Shown: positions 1-5,852 of the stretch, one piece after another
Numbering within the stretch: position 1 is the first letter of the stretch
Layout of the letters: each line of letters starts with the position of its first letter
Origin: an uncultured Ectothiorhodospiraceae bacterium
Lineage (GTDB): Bacteria; Pseudomonadota; Gammaproteobacteria; UBA6429; Thiohalophilaceae
NCBI GenBank assembly: GCA_947259425.1
Contig: CAMYMO010000482.1
Span: forward strand, 1-5,852
Length of the DNA: 5,852 bases
Direction of reading: 5' to 3'
Notes under the pieces: model-generated
Told to the model about the DNA's origin: nothing
Seen by the model: only the letters and a program-made list of their open reading frames with translations
Databases searched by the model: none
Position numbers and translations under genes: made by a program

Positions 1-2
1 GT

Positions 3-941
3 CTTAAGAAAACAAATACCCTGTGGGATGACGCCTTAATTCAATCAATCCGTACACCATTAACCCTGTATGTATGGGTAATGGGTGCGACCTATGTATT
101 GTTGTTACTTAAAGTACAAAATGTCAGCGCCTTTCGGGAATTGGGACTAATTGTTGTTATTGCGTTAGCCTTAGTCAAGTTTATAAAGCAGACTGAAATT
201 CGTATTATTCGCAATGGGGAAATGATAGGTGAAGTCATTGATCGAACAACTGCCGATGCGATTGCACAACTACTCAGGCTTTCAGTCATCATTACCGCCA
301 TATTAGTCGGGTTGCAAACCATTGGCGTCAATATATCTGCGATTTTAGCGTTTGGTGGTATAGGCGGTATTGCCATCGGTTTTGCCGCAAAAGATTTGTT
401 AGCGAATTTTTTTGGTGGATTAATGATCTATCTGGATCGACCCTTTGCAGTGGGCGACTGGGTTCGTTCTCCGGATCGTAATATTGAGGGAACCGTTGAA
501 AAAATAGGTTGGCGACTAACGGTGATTCGAACCTTTGATAAACGACCCTTGTATATCCCCAATTCTGTGTTTGCCACTATTTCTGTGGAAAACCCATCAC
601 GGATGTCACATCGCCGTATTTATGAAACAATCGGTGTCCGTTACGATGATGTCGATTCATTGCCTGCTATTGTCGCTTCGGTAAAAGACATGTTGAAGTC
701 CCATGACGATATTGCACAAGACCAGACGATGATAGTGAATTTCAACACATTTGCCGCATCATCACTGGATTTCTTTATTTATACTTTCACCAAAACAACT
801 AACTGGATCGAGTATCATAAAGTGAAACAGGATGTTTTGTTTAAAATTAGTGAAATAATTAACAAACATAACGCTGAGATCGCCTTTCCAACATCAACAG
901 TGCATTTACCAGAGGCGGAACTAATTGCGCAAGCAAAATAA
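3..941 (+). CDS. ynaI: YnaI-like MscS-family mechanosensitive channel, 5'-truncated by window edge
   Basis: Inner-membrane small-conductance mechanosensitive channel that would release solutes when membrane tension rises. The frame is open to the left edge, so the ATG at 81 is internal and the true start lies outside; 312 residues are visible. E. coli YnaI is about 343 residues, so probably only the N-terminal tip and first membrane segment are missing. In visible numbering there are hydrophobic helices near residues 16-36 and 42-60. The last helix includes the Gly/Ala-rich pore segment FGGIGGIAIGFAAKDLL from residue 117. The beta domain follows, with RSPDRNIEGTVEKIGW (145-160) and RPLYIPNSVF (171-180), both closely matching YnaI as I remember it. 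A cytoplasmic alpha/beta domain ends at FPTSTVHL (295-302). It ends in tandem stops TAA TAA. I see no terminator before the next gene. The family assignment is very secure; equating it with YnaI rather than another paralogue is less so. Confidence 0.93.
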   Translation, partial: LKKTNTLWDDALIQSIRTPLTLYVWVMGATYVLLLLKVQNVSAFRELGLIVVIALALVKFIKQTEIRIIRNGEMIGEVIDRTTADAIAQLLRLSVIITAILVGLQTIGVNISAILAFGGIGGIAIGFAAKDLLANFFGGLMIYLDRPFAVGDWVRSPDRNIEGTVEKIGWRLTVIRTFDKRPLYIPNSVFATISVENPSRMSHRRIYETIGVRYDDVDSLPAIVASVKDMLKSHDDIAQDQTMIVNFNTFAASSLDFFIYTFTKTTNWIEYHKVKQDVLFKISEIINKHNAEIAFPTSTVHLPEAELIAQAK

Positions 942-954
942 TAAGTGAGTATGT

Positions 955-984
955 TTGAGTTTAATTTGACGACTCCTTTATACT
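955..984 (+). promoter_or_regulatory. candidate sigma70 promoter for the DsrE-like/hpt/mtnP operon
   Basis: A -10-like TATACT at 979-984 (5 of 6 consensus bases) is preceded, with an 18-base spacer, by TTGAGT at 955-960 (4 of 6). Transcription would start near 991, giving a leader of about 27 bases before the DsrE-like gene. A closer -35-like TTGACG at 966-971 is only 7 bases from the -10 and cannot pair with it. The gap between the channel stop and the next start is only 76 bases, so read-through from the channel gene is also possible. Assigned by eye on consensus match only. Confidence 0.45.
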
Positions 985-1004
985 AGATGAATTCGACCCA
1001 ATTA

Positions 1005-1011
1005 GAGAAGG
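1005..1011 (+). promoter_or_regulatory. ribosome binding site of the DsrE-like gene
   Basis: GAGAAGG lies 6 bases upstream of the ATG at 1018, a near-consensus Shine-Dalgarno sequence at good spacing. It fixes the start of the DsrE-like gene and is the strongest ribosome binding site in the window. Confidence 0.75.
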
Positions 1012-1017
1012 GCTATT

Positions 1018-1386
1018 ATGCCAGATAAACTTATGATAATTATGGTTAACACCGACCCAAATAATTCATCTGAAATGGGCGCACCCTTTTTTCAGGCAAC
1101 GGTTGCTGCGGCCATGGATTTCGAAGTGGAAGTTGTATTAACCGGGCGGGCAGGTGAATTAGCAAAAAAAGGCTTTGCCGAAAAGATATTGGCACAAGAA
1201 GGGAACTCAAAGACGATATATGATTTTATTCAAGAAGCGCATGAAGCCGGTGCGATATTTAAAGTATGCACGCCCACCCTGGAATTATGGGGTGATGATT
1301 TGATTCCTGAGATTTCCGAAACGATTGGGGCCGCTTATGTTATCAGTGAAGCCATGAGTGGGAATGTCGTTACTTTCACCTACTAA
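1018..1386 (+). CDS. DsrE/DsrF-like family small protein
   Basis: A 122-residue, soluble, cytoplasmic protein with the alpha/beta pattern of the DsrE/TusD superfamily, whose members act in sulfur-relay and sulfur-oxidation chemistry or are of unknown function. It opens with a beta strand, LMIIMVNTD (5-13). A helix rich in Ala (about 22-33) and a second strand, VEVVLTG (37-43), follow. Then comes FKVCTPTLELWGDDL with a single cysteine at 84, near where TusD/DsrE carries its sulfur-accepting cysteine (Cys78 in E. coli TusD). It ends AAYVISEAMSGNVVTFTY, typical of the family. It is first in a tight operon, 12 bases before the phosphoribosyltransferase gene, and has its own strong ribosome binding site. 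No DsrF/DsrH or TusB/TusC partner is adjacent, so it is more likely one of the stand-alone 'predicted peroxiredoxin' DsrE-like proteins than a member of the DsrEFH complex. Its substrate and partners cannot be read from the sequence. Confidence 0.85.
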   Translation: MPDKLMIIMVNTDPNNSSEMGAPFFQATVAAAMDFEVEVVLTGRAGELAKKGFAEKILAQEGNSKTIYDFIQEAHEAGAIFKVCTPTLELWGDDLIPEISETIGAAYVISEAMSGNVVTFTY

Positions 1387-1398
1387 GTAGTTAAATTT

Positions 1399-1941
1399 AT
1401 GAATGAACATGAAGCCGCTCAAGCATTAAATAAAGCAGAATGTCTGTATTCAGATGAACAAGTTCAGGAAGCTATTGATCGAATTGCGCTTGAAATAACT
1501 CAAAAACTATCGACACGCAATCCGTTAGTGCTGTGTGTTATGACCGGCGCGTTGATCCCGGCAGGCCATCTATTGACGCGACTCGATTTCCCGTTACAAC
1601 TTGACTATATACACGCCTCCCGTTATCAGGGTGATGTGCGCGGTGGCGTGTTAAACTGGATGGTTAAACCGACTTTTCCGATACGTGGCCGCGATGTATT
1701 AATTGTTGATGATATTTTTGATGAAGGTATCACCCTGAACGAGATTGTTGAATACTGTTCCAGCGAGGGGGCTAATGATATTTATACGGCGGTATTAGTG
1801 AATAAGATCCATAAACGAAAAGTTGACTTACAGGTTGATTTTGTCGCGTTAGAGACAGAAGATAAATATTTATTTGGCTACGGCATGGATTATCATAATT
1901 ATTTACGCAACGCAGCTGGTATATATGCAGTAAAGGACTGA
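1399..1941 (+). CDS. hpt: hypoxanthine-guanine phosphoribosyltransferase
   Basis: Cytoplasmic purine salvage enzyme (type I phosphoribosyltransferase, 180 residues, usual size for bacterial Hpt) that would join hypoxanthine or guanine to PRPP to give IMP or GMP. Visible motifs in order: the PPi-loop region CVMTGALIPAG (46-56); the flexible loop SRYQGD (74-79); the PRPP-binding signature VLIVDDIFDEGITL (100-113), with Asp108 at the position of the catalytic base (Asp137 in human HPRT); VNKIHKRK (134-141), with Lys136 at the 6-oxopurine-contacting lysine; and DKYLFGYGMDYHNYLRN (155-171), matching the C-terminal base and Mg contact region. The first acidic residue of the signature is Asp104, where human HPRT has Glu. 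The only good start is the ATG at 1399, but the 12 bases before it hold no clear Shine-Dalgarno, so translation may be coupled to the DsrE-like gene just upstream. It is followed 2 bases after its stop by the phosphorylase that would make its substrate. Confidence 0.93.
   Translation: MNEHEAAQALNKAECLYSDEQVQEAIDRIALEITQKLSTRNPLVLCVMTGALIPAGHLLTRLDFPLQLDYIHASRYQGDVRGGVLNWMVKPTFPIRGRDVLIVDDIFDEGITLNEIVEYCSSEGANDIYTAVLVNKIHKRKVDLQVDFVALETEDKYLFGYGMDYHNYLRNAAGIYAVKD
1932..1937 (+). promoter_or_regulatory. ribosome binding site supporting the GTG start of mtnP
   Basis: AAAGGA lies inside the last codons of the phosphoribosyltransferase gene and 6 bases before the GTG at 1944. It supports that GTG as the real start and suggests translational coupling of the two genes. 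Confidence 0.65.
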
Positions 1942-1943
1942 TA

Positions 1944-2690
1944 GTGACTAAAATAGCAATTATCGGCGGGACAGGATTAACTAAACTAACAAACCTGACC
2001 ATTACCCAACGTGAAGTTCACAATAGTGACTATGGTGAACCATCTGCACCGTTATTAAGAGGAATGTTGGAAGATGTTGAAGTCATCTTTTTGCCTCGAC
2101 ATGGTGCAGGACATACCATTCCACCACACAAAATAAATTATCGTGCTAATCTATCCGTGCTGCAGCAGTTGGGTGTACAGAATATAGTGGCAATCAATGC
2201 GGTCGGCGGTATATCTGAAGAAATGACTGCACAGACGATTGCTGTGCCCGATCAAATTATTGATTATACCTATTCGCGTCAACATACAATCTATGATGAA
2301 GGCCTGGATGAAGTTACTCACATCGATTTTTCTAACCCATATTGTGAAACATTACGACAATCTATTTTATCTGCCGCAAAAATTGCAAAAATAAGGGTTA
2401 TCGAAAAAGCAACTTATGCTGCTACGCAAGGTCCTAGGCTGGAAACGGCTGCAGAAATTAATCGTTTAGATCGTGATGGATGCCATGTTGTTGGTATGAC
2501 GGGTATGCCTGAGGCCGCATTAGCACGAGAATTTGGCTTATGTTATGCCAGCATAAATGTGATAGCGAATAAAGCTGCTGGGCGCGGTGATAATGTTAGC
2601 GAGATCACGATTACTGAGATTGAAGAAAATATTCAAGCCAGCCTCGAGAATGTGAAACGCATACTTGAAGTGTTAATTAAAAATATTTAA
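1944..2690 (+). CDS. mtnP: S-methyl-5'-thioinosine phosphorylase (MTAP/PNP family)
   Basis: Cytoplasmic phosphorylase of 248 residues. Predicted reaction: methylthioinosine + phosphate to hypoxanthine + methylthioribose-1-phosphate, disposing of the methylthioadenosine-derived product of polyamine and homoserine-lactone synthesis after deamination. Motifs: phosphate-binding IIGGTGLT (6-13), PRHGAGH (51-57), NYRAN (65-69), NAVGGI (85-90), TQGPRLET (161-168) and VGMTGMPEAALARE (183-196). At the base-recognition site, human MTAP has Asp220 and Asp222; the aligned residues here are Asn209 (in IANKAAG) and Ala211. Asn here is the choice of 6-oxopurine enzymes such as PNP (Asn243). The VGMTGMPEAALARE and NxAAG segments match, from memory, the Pseudomonas aeruginosa enzyme PA3004, which prefers methylthioinosine. 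The start is GTG, backed by a Shine-Dalgarno 6 bases upstream and a 2-base gap from hpt. The alternative is a broader purine nucleoside or methylthioadenosine phosphorylase; I consider that less likely. Confidence 0.88.
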   Translation: MTKIAIIGGTGLTKLTNLTITQREVHNSDYGEPSAPLLRGMLEDVEVIFLPRHGAGHTIPPHKINYRANLSVLQQLGVQNIVAINAVGGISEEMTAQTIAVPDQIIDYTYSRQHTIYDEGLDEVTHIDFSNPYCETLRQSILSAAKIAKIRVIEKATYAATQGPRLETAAEINRLDRDGCHVVGMTGMPEAALAREFGLCYASINVIANKAAGRGDNVSEITITEIEENIQASLENVKRILEVLIKNI

Positions 2691-2705
2691 GTAAAAATTA
2701 ATTAA
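2673..2705. repeat. paired TTAATTAA palindromes at the convergent gene junction
   Basis: Two identical 8-base palindromes (2673-2680 and 2698-2705) flank the junction between the converging phosphorylase and csiV genes. They could pair into an all-AT stem around a 17-base loop. The stem contains no G or C and no clean U-tract follows on either strand, so it is not a convincing intrinsic terminator. The stop codons of both genes fall within or between the repeats. It may be no more than AT-rich sequence composition. Confidence 0.35.
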
Positions 2706-3526
2706 CGGGCTTTAAGCGTTTTACCCAAGTAGGGCGTTGCTAAAATAATAAAGCCGACGACGGGATGATCAAGGTAATGCACTTCTTTACTGCGCATTTT
2801 CCTGGTTTGTTGTAAATGGTAGACATTCGGTGGACGCACAGTCTCGATAATCTGATCTTCTTCCTGGTTAAGTGGCTCCGCTGGCGCAGTAAGTGTCGTA
2901 GTTGTCGCCACCGGTAAACCAGTTGTGTAAGTGAGGTCTACATCGGCATGTAAATAGCGTGATAGTATAATTTTGATATAACCTTCAAGTACCGATTTGC
3001 TTTGTTTTAGTTCGGAAGTCGGAACTGTAGCTGAAGTCTCCGCAACCGGTTTATCAGCTTCAGATATGATTGGTTGCTCAGCAACGGTTGTCGTGCTAAT
3101 AAAATTTCGTTTAAAGTGAATCGGCAGTGCAGTATCAGCGGACATACCGGGTTGTCGCCATGAAGTGTGTAATAGGATCTTATTTTTATCATTCTTAGTA
3201 AGCAGCTTCGCTTCCTGGCTAAGCTGATAACTGGATCTTGGTAACCGTTTAAATGTGTGTTTAGGAGAAAATTGACTTGGCATCGGTCCTGGGTAAGGAC
3301 TATTTAAATGAATATATTTTTCAGGCTTTTCTAATTGAGCCGTGTTTTCCCAGATTTCTGTCAGTCGTGCTTGCGGGTCATTGTTTTCAAAAACAATGAT
3401 TTCAAAATCGTAATAACGAACCTCATCTGCGAAAAGAGTAGTGCCGTTTATGGCGAGCAGACACAGCATTGATAAAATAGATAATGCGGTTTTACTGTAG
3501 GTGTTAAGTCGAAAGGTATCAAGCAT
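2702..3526 (-). CDS. csiV: CsiV-family secreted envelope protein
   Basis: A 274-residue protein with an N-terminal signal peptide: basic residues at 6 and 12, a hydrophobic core about 14-27, and likely cleavage after LFA (31-33). It is therefore predicted periplasmic. The mature protein opens YYDFEIIVFENN (38-49), the typical first strand of the CsiV family. It continues with ILLHTSWRQPG (117-127), YIKIILSRYLHADVDLTY (183-200), a Thr/Pro/Glu-rich linker (about 201-230), and a terminal block with MRSKEVHYLDHPVVGFIILA (244-263). CsiV of Vibrio cholerae is a peptidoglycan-associated protein needed for cell shape under certain conditions and acts through the LpoA/PBP1A synthase pair; whether this homologue does the same is inference. 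An in-frame TAA lies just upstream, so the ATG at 3524-3526 is the only start that keeps the signal peptide, though its Shine-Dalgarno is weak. It lies downstream of mfd on the same strand, a pairing I recall from other gammaproteobacteria. Confidence 0.82.
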   Translation of the reverse strand: MLDTFRLNTYSKTALSILSMLCLLAINGTTLFADEVRYYDFEIIVFENNDPQARLTEIWENTAQLEKPEKYIHLNSPYPGPMPSQFSPKHTFKRLPRSSYQLSQEAKLLTKNDKNKILLHTSWRQPGMSADTALPIHFKRNFISTTTVAEQPIISEADKPVAETSATVPTSELKQSKSVLEGYIKIILSRYLHADVDLTYTTGLPVATTTTLTAPAEPLNQEEDQIIETVRPPNVYHLQQTRKMRSKEVHYLDHPVVGFIILATPYLGKTLKAR

Positions 3527-3560
3527 GTTGTGATTTTAGTCTTTATAATTAGATGGAACT

Positions 3561-3610
3561 AAGCCCTGGGTCATATTTTAACTATTCTATACTGACAAGC
3601 CATCCTGGGT
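3561..3610. repeat. imperfect direct repeat flanking the csiV promoter candidate
   Basis: AAGCC-CTGGGT at 3561-3571 recurs as AAGCC-ATC-CTGGGT at 3597-3610, the same strand and order with a 3-base insertion. One copy touches the -10 element of the candidate csiV promoter and the other overlaps the end of its -35 element. This layout could suit a regulator binding site, but two short copies are weak evidence and no known operator is recognised. Confidence 0.3.
3570..3598 (-). promoter_or_regulatory. candidate sigma70 promoter for csiV
   Basis: Reading the - strand, TTGTCA (3593-3598, 5 of 6 consensus bases) and TATGAC (3570-3575, 4 of 6) are separated by exactly 17 bases. Transcription would start near 3563, leaving a leader of about 37 bases. 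This would let csiV be expressed independently of mfd, although read-through from mfd is also possible since I see no terminator in the gap. Consensus match by eye only. Confidence 0.45.
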
Positions 3611-3652
3611 AAAGCAAAGCCTGAATTTGATAGCAGATAGAAATTTTAATGT

Positions 3653-5851
3653 TTATGCCGCTTTCGGTTGGGTAAGCTGGTTAAGCAGCGTTTTAGTGAA
3701 TTCGAGTCGTTTTTGTTCATTTTCTGATTCATATGATATTTTTAGCTTATTTTGACCATCCAGCTGATAAAGATGTGACTTTGTCTGTATTAATTCAATT
3801 ATGCTTGCGGTATCAATATTTGGCGAATCGGAAAACATAAAGTAACCACCGTGGTCACTGACATTAATTTTATCGATACCCAGATTTTTTGCTGAGTTTC
3901 TTAATGCCGTTAATTCAAAAAGATTCTTAATGGATTGTGGCAATAAACCAAACCGATCGATCATTTCAATTTTCAGCTCGGTCAGACCATCATCGGTGTT
4001 ACAACTGGCGATACGTTTGTATAAAATCAGCCGTTCATGTACATCCGGTAAATAATCCTCCGGGATGAGCGCCGGAATATGCAGCTCGATCTCGGTATCT
4101 TTCTTATCGCTATCAGGATCAAATACTTTGCCTTCTTTTAGTGAATTTACCGCTTTCTCCAGCAGTTCGGTATACATCGCGTAACCAATCTCCTGCATCT
4201 GCCCACTTTGCTCATCACCGAGCAATTCACCCGCACCCCGTATTTCAAGGTCATGCGTCGCAAGCGTGAATCCGGTGCCCAGGGTTTCGATCGATTCGAT
4301 TGCCTCAAGCCGTTTTTTAGCGTCGGCCGTCATCACGTTTTTATTCGGGACGATTAAGTAGGCATAGGCTCGATGGTGTGAACGACCGACACGTCCACGT
4401 AATTGATAAAGTTGGGCGAGCCCGAAGCGATCAGCACGATTTAAAACAATTGTATTTGCATTGGGTATATCGATTCCGGTTTCTATGATGGTGGTACACA
4501 CCAAAATATTAAATCGTTGGTGATAAAAATCAGACATCACATGTTCTAATTCGCGTTCACGCATCTGACCGTGGGCAAACTCAATTTTTGTATCCGGAAC
4601 CAGCTTACGAAGCTTGTCGACTTCTTTTTCAATTGTTTCGACTTCGTTGTGTACGTAAAAGACCTGACCACCGCGTTTTAATTCACGTGCGATCGCTTCG
4701 ATAATCATATTATCGTGCCATTGGGATATAAACGTTTTGATCGCGAGTCGTTTTGCGGGTGGCGTGGCAATGATCGACAAATCTCGCATACCCGACATCG
4801 ACATATTTAAAGTGCGAGGTATGGGGGTTGCGGTTAGCGTTAATATATCGACTTCAGAACGAAGCGATTTAAAGGTTTCTTTCTGGCGAACCCCAAAACG
4901 ATGCTCTTCATCAATGATGACCAGGCCTAGCGTTTTATAGCGAACGTCTTTTTGTAGCAATTTGTGTGTGCCGATGACGATATCAATCTGTCCGTCAGCG
5001 AGGCCTTTGATCACTTCGTTCTGTTCTTTTTTTGATCGGAAACGGGATAAAGACTCAATCTTGACCGGCCATTCGGCAAATCGATCGCTGAACGTTTGTG
5101 CGTGTTGTTGGGTAAGGAGGGTGGTTGGTGTCAATATCGCGACCTGTTTACCTGCCATCACGGCAACAAAGGCGGCACGCATCGCGACTTCGGTTTTACC
5201 AAACCCGACATCGCCGCAAACAAGGTGATCCATCGGTTTGGTATTGGTCATATCTCGCAATACATTATCGATGGCAGTTTGTTGGTCAGCGGTTTCTTCA
5301 AATGGGAATTCAGCCGCAAATGCACGGTATTGATTTTCATCTAATGGATAAGTGTAGCCTTGTTTAGCTTCGCGTTTCGCGTAAATCTCTAATAATTCGA
5401 CAGCGACGTCGCGTACCTTTTCCTGTGCCTTTTTCTTGGCACGTTCCCACTGCCCACTGCCCAGTTTATGAAGTGGGGCCGTTTCTGGAGAGGCACCCGT
5501 ATAACGGCTGATCAAATGCAGTGAAGAAACTGGAACATAGAGTTTATCGTTATCCGCATATTCCAAGGTCAGGAACTCAGAAGTCATATCGGCTGCAGTG
5601 ATTGTTTGTAATCCAAGAAACCGGCCAACGCCATATTCATCATGCACAACCGGTGCGCCAATCGTAAGCTCAGCAAGACTTTTGATGACATTTTCACTGT
5701 CTCGTTGTTGTGCGCGGCGCCGGCGTCTTTGTAATACCTGCTGACCGAATAATTGCGTTTCAGCGATGACATGGATCGATGGCTCAGTTAATGATAAACC
5801 CAGTTCTAGTGGCGCAACGGTAATGCCTAACAGCTCATCCGAGGCTAAAAA
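3653..5851 (-). CDS. mfd: transcription-repair coupling factor Mfd, N-terminus cut by window edge
   Basis: Cytoplasmic DNA translocase that pushes stalled RNA polymerase off damaged DNA and recruits UvrA. The frame is open through the right edge, so the GTG at 5645-5647 is internal (it is the Val of a VVHDEYGVGRF motif). In all, 732 residues are visible of about 1150 in E. coli Mfd; the UvrB-like and UvrA-binding domains are outside. In visible numbering: end of domain 3 (ETQLFGQQ at about 37-44, then an arginine run); the RNA-polymerase-interacting domain around residues 68-119, including KLYVPVSSLHLISRY (103-117); Walker A GDVGFGKT (213-220, bases 5192-5215); DEEH box (314-317); LTATPIPRT (339-347); CTTIIETGIDIP (452-463); QLRGRVGRS (483-491); the translocation-in-repair segment HDLEIRGAGELLGDEQSG (533-550); and a complete C-terminal domain 7 ending PKAA. 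All helicase motifs look intact, and nothing suggests a pseudogene. Very secure assignment. Confidence 0.98.
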   Translation of the reverse strand, partial: FLASDELLGITVAPLELGLSLTEPSIHVIAETQLFGQQVLQRRRRRAQQRDSENVIKSLAELTIGAPVVHDEYGVGRFLGLQTITAADMTSEFLTLEYADNDKLYVPVSSLHLISRYTGASPETAPLHKLGSGQWERAKKKAQEKVRDVAVELLEIYAKREAKQGYTYPLDENQYRAFAAEFPFEETADQQTAIDNVLRDMTNTKPMDHLVCGDVGFGKTEVAMRAAFVAVMAGKQVAILTPTTLLTQQHAQTFSDRFAEWPVKIESLSRFRSKKEQNEVIKGLADGQIDIVIGTHKLLQKDVRYKTLGLVIIDEEHRFGVRQKETFKSLRSEVDILTLTATPIPRTLNMSMSGMRDLSIIATPPAKRLAIKTFISQWHDNMIIEAIARELKRGGQVFYVHNEVETIEKEVDKLRKLVPDTKIEFAHGQMRERELEHVMSDFYHQRFNILVCTTIIETGIDIPNANTIVLNRADRFGLAQLYQLRGRVGRSHHRAYAYLIVPNKNVMTADAKKRLEAIESIETLGTGFTLATHDLEIRGAGELLGDEQSGQMQEIGYAMYTELLEKAVNSLKEGKVFDPDSDKKDTEIELHIPALIPEDYLPDVHERLILYKRIASCNTDDGLTELKIEMIDRFGLLPQSIKNLFELTALRNSAKNLGIDKINVSDHGGYFMFSDSPNIDTASIIELIQTKSHLYQLDGQNKLKISYESENEQKRLEFTKTLLNQLTQPKAA

Positions 5852-5852
5852 A

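Noticed and set aside
81..83. ATG as the start of the mechanosensitive channel
   Set aside because: The frame is open back to base 3 with channel-like membrane sequence (WDDALIQSIRTPLTLYVW), and no ribosome binding site precedes the ATG.
92..376. A 94-residue - strand open frame inside the channel gene
   Set aside because: It is antisense to a strongly conserved membrane and pore coding region, is low in complexity, and has no supporting start signals.
1380..1390. Palindrome CTACTAAGTAG over the stop of the DsrE-like gene
   Set aside because: The 5-base arms have a 1-base centre and cannot form an RNA hairpin. It is short enough to be chance, and the stop codon falls within it.
1772..2002. 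A 76-residue - strand open frame across the hpt/mtnP boundary
   Set aside because: It is antisense to two confidently identified genes and has no recognisable protein features.
3007..3192. A 61-residue - strand frame inside csiV
   Set aside because: It overlaps csiV in another frame on the same strand; the csiV frame has a signal peptide and family motifs on both sides of this region.
3615..3655. Possible terminator just after mfd
   Set aside because: Only AT-rich partial inverted repeats are present, with no GC stem and no U-tract on the mfd strand.
4737..5367. Four + strand open frames of 67-88 residues
   Set aside because: All lie antisense within the conserved mfd translocase region, overlap one another, and show no family resemblance; they are by-products of mfd codon use.
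5645..5647. GTG as a start codon for a short 664-residue Mfd
   Set aside because: The 68 codons upstream to the edge are open and read as normal Mfd sequence; the GTG encodes the Val of VVHDEYGVGRF, so this is an internal codon.
5584..5772. A 62-residue open frame on the - strand overlapping the 5' side of the visible mfd
   Set aside because: It is out of frame with mfd. The mfd frame stays open here to the window edge and translates to recognisable Mfd sequence, so this frame is a shadow.

Overview
The window looks like ordinary chromosomal core sequence from a gammaproteobacterium of moderate to low GC content. The main grounds are a Mfd protein very close to the Escherichia coli type, a CsiV-family envelope protein (known from gammaproteobacteria), and a nucleoside phosphorylase that matches the Pseudomonas-type methylthioinosine enzyme as I remember it. 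The sequence does not let me name a genus. I see no mobile element, tRNA, rRNA, CRISPR array, attachment site or tandem repeat.

Layout, left to right. (1) The 3' part of a YnaI/MscS-type mechanosensitive channel gene on the + strand, cut by the left edge. (2) A short gap with a plausible sigma70 promoter, then a compact + strand operon of three genes: a DsrE-like small protein, a hypoxanthine-guanine phosphoribosyltransferase, and an S-methyl-5'-thioinosine phosphorylase. The gaps between them are 12 and 2 bases. (3) A very tight, AT-rich convergent junction of 11 bases. (4) On the - strand, a secreted CsiV-family protein with its own candidate promoter in a gap of about 126 bases. Upstream of it lies mfd, the transcription-repair coupling factor, which runs off the right edge with its N-terminal third missing. 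There is no gene-free stretch above 300 bases.

The most coherent functional story is the purine pair. The phosphorylase would split methylthioinosine into hypoxanthine and methylthioribose-1-phosphate, and the adjacent phosphoribosyltransferase would turn hypoxanthine into IMP. Together they would recycle the by-product of polyamine and autoinducer synthesis. The DsrE-like protein that leads the operon has no known link to that route and is the least explained gene here. The channel, CsiV and Mfd are neighbours of this operon, with no clear functional link to it.

I found no strong candidate for a wholly new system. The findings are modest observations about operon logic, residue choices and gene boundaries.
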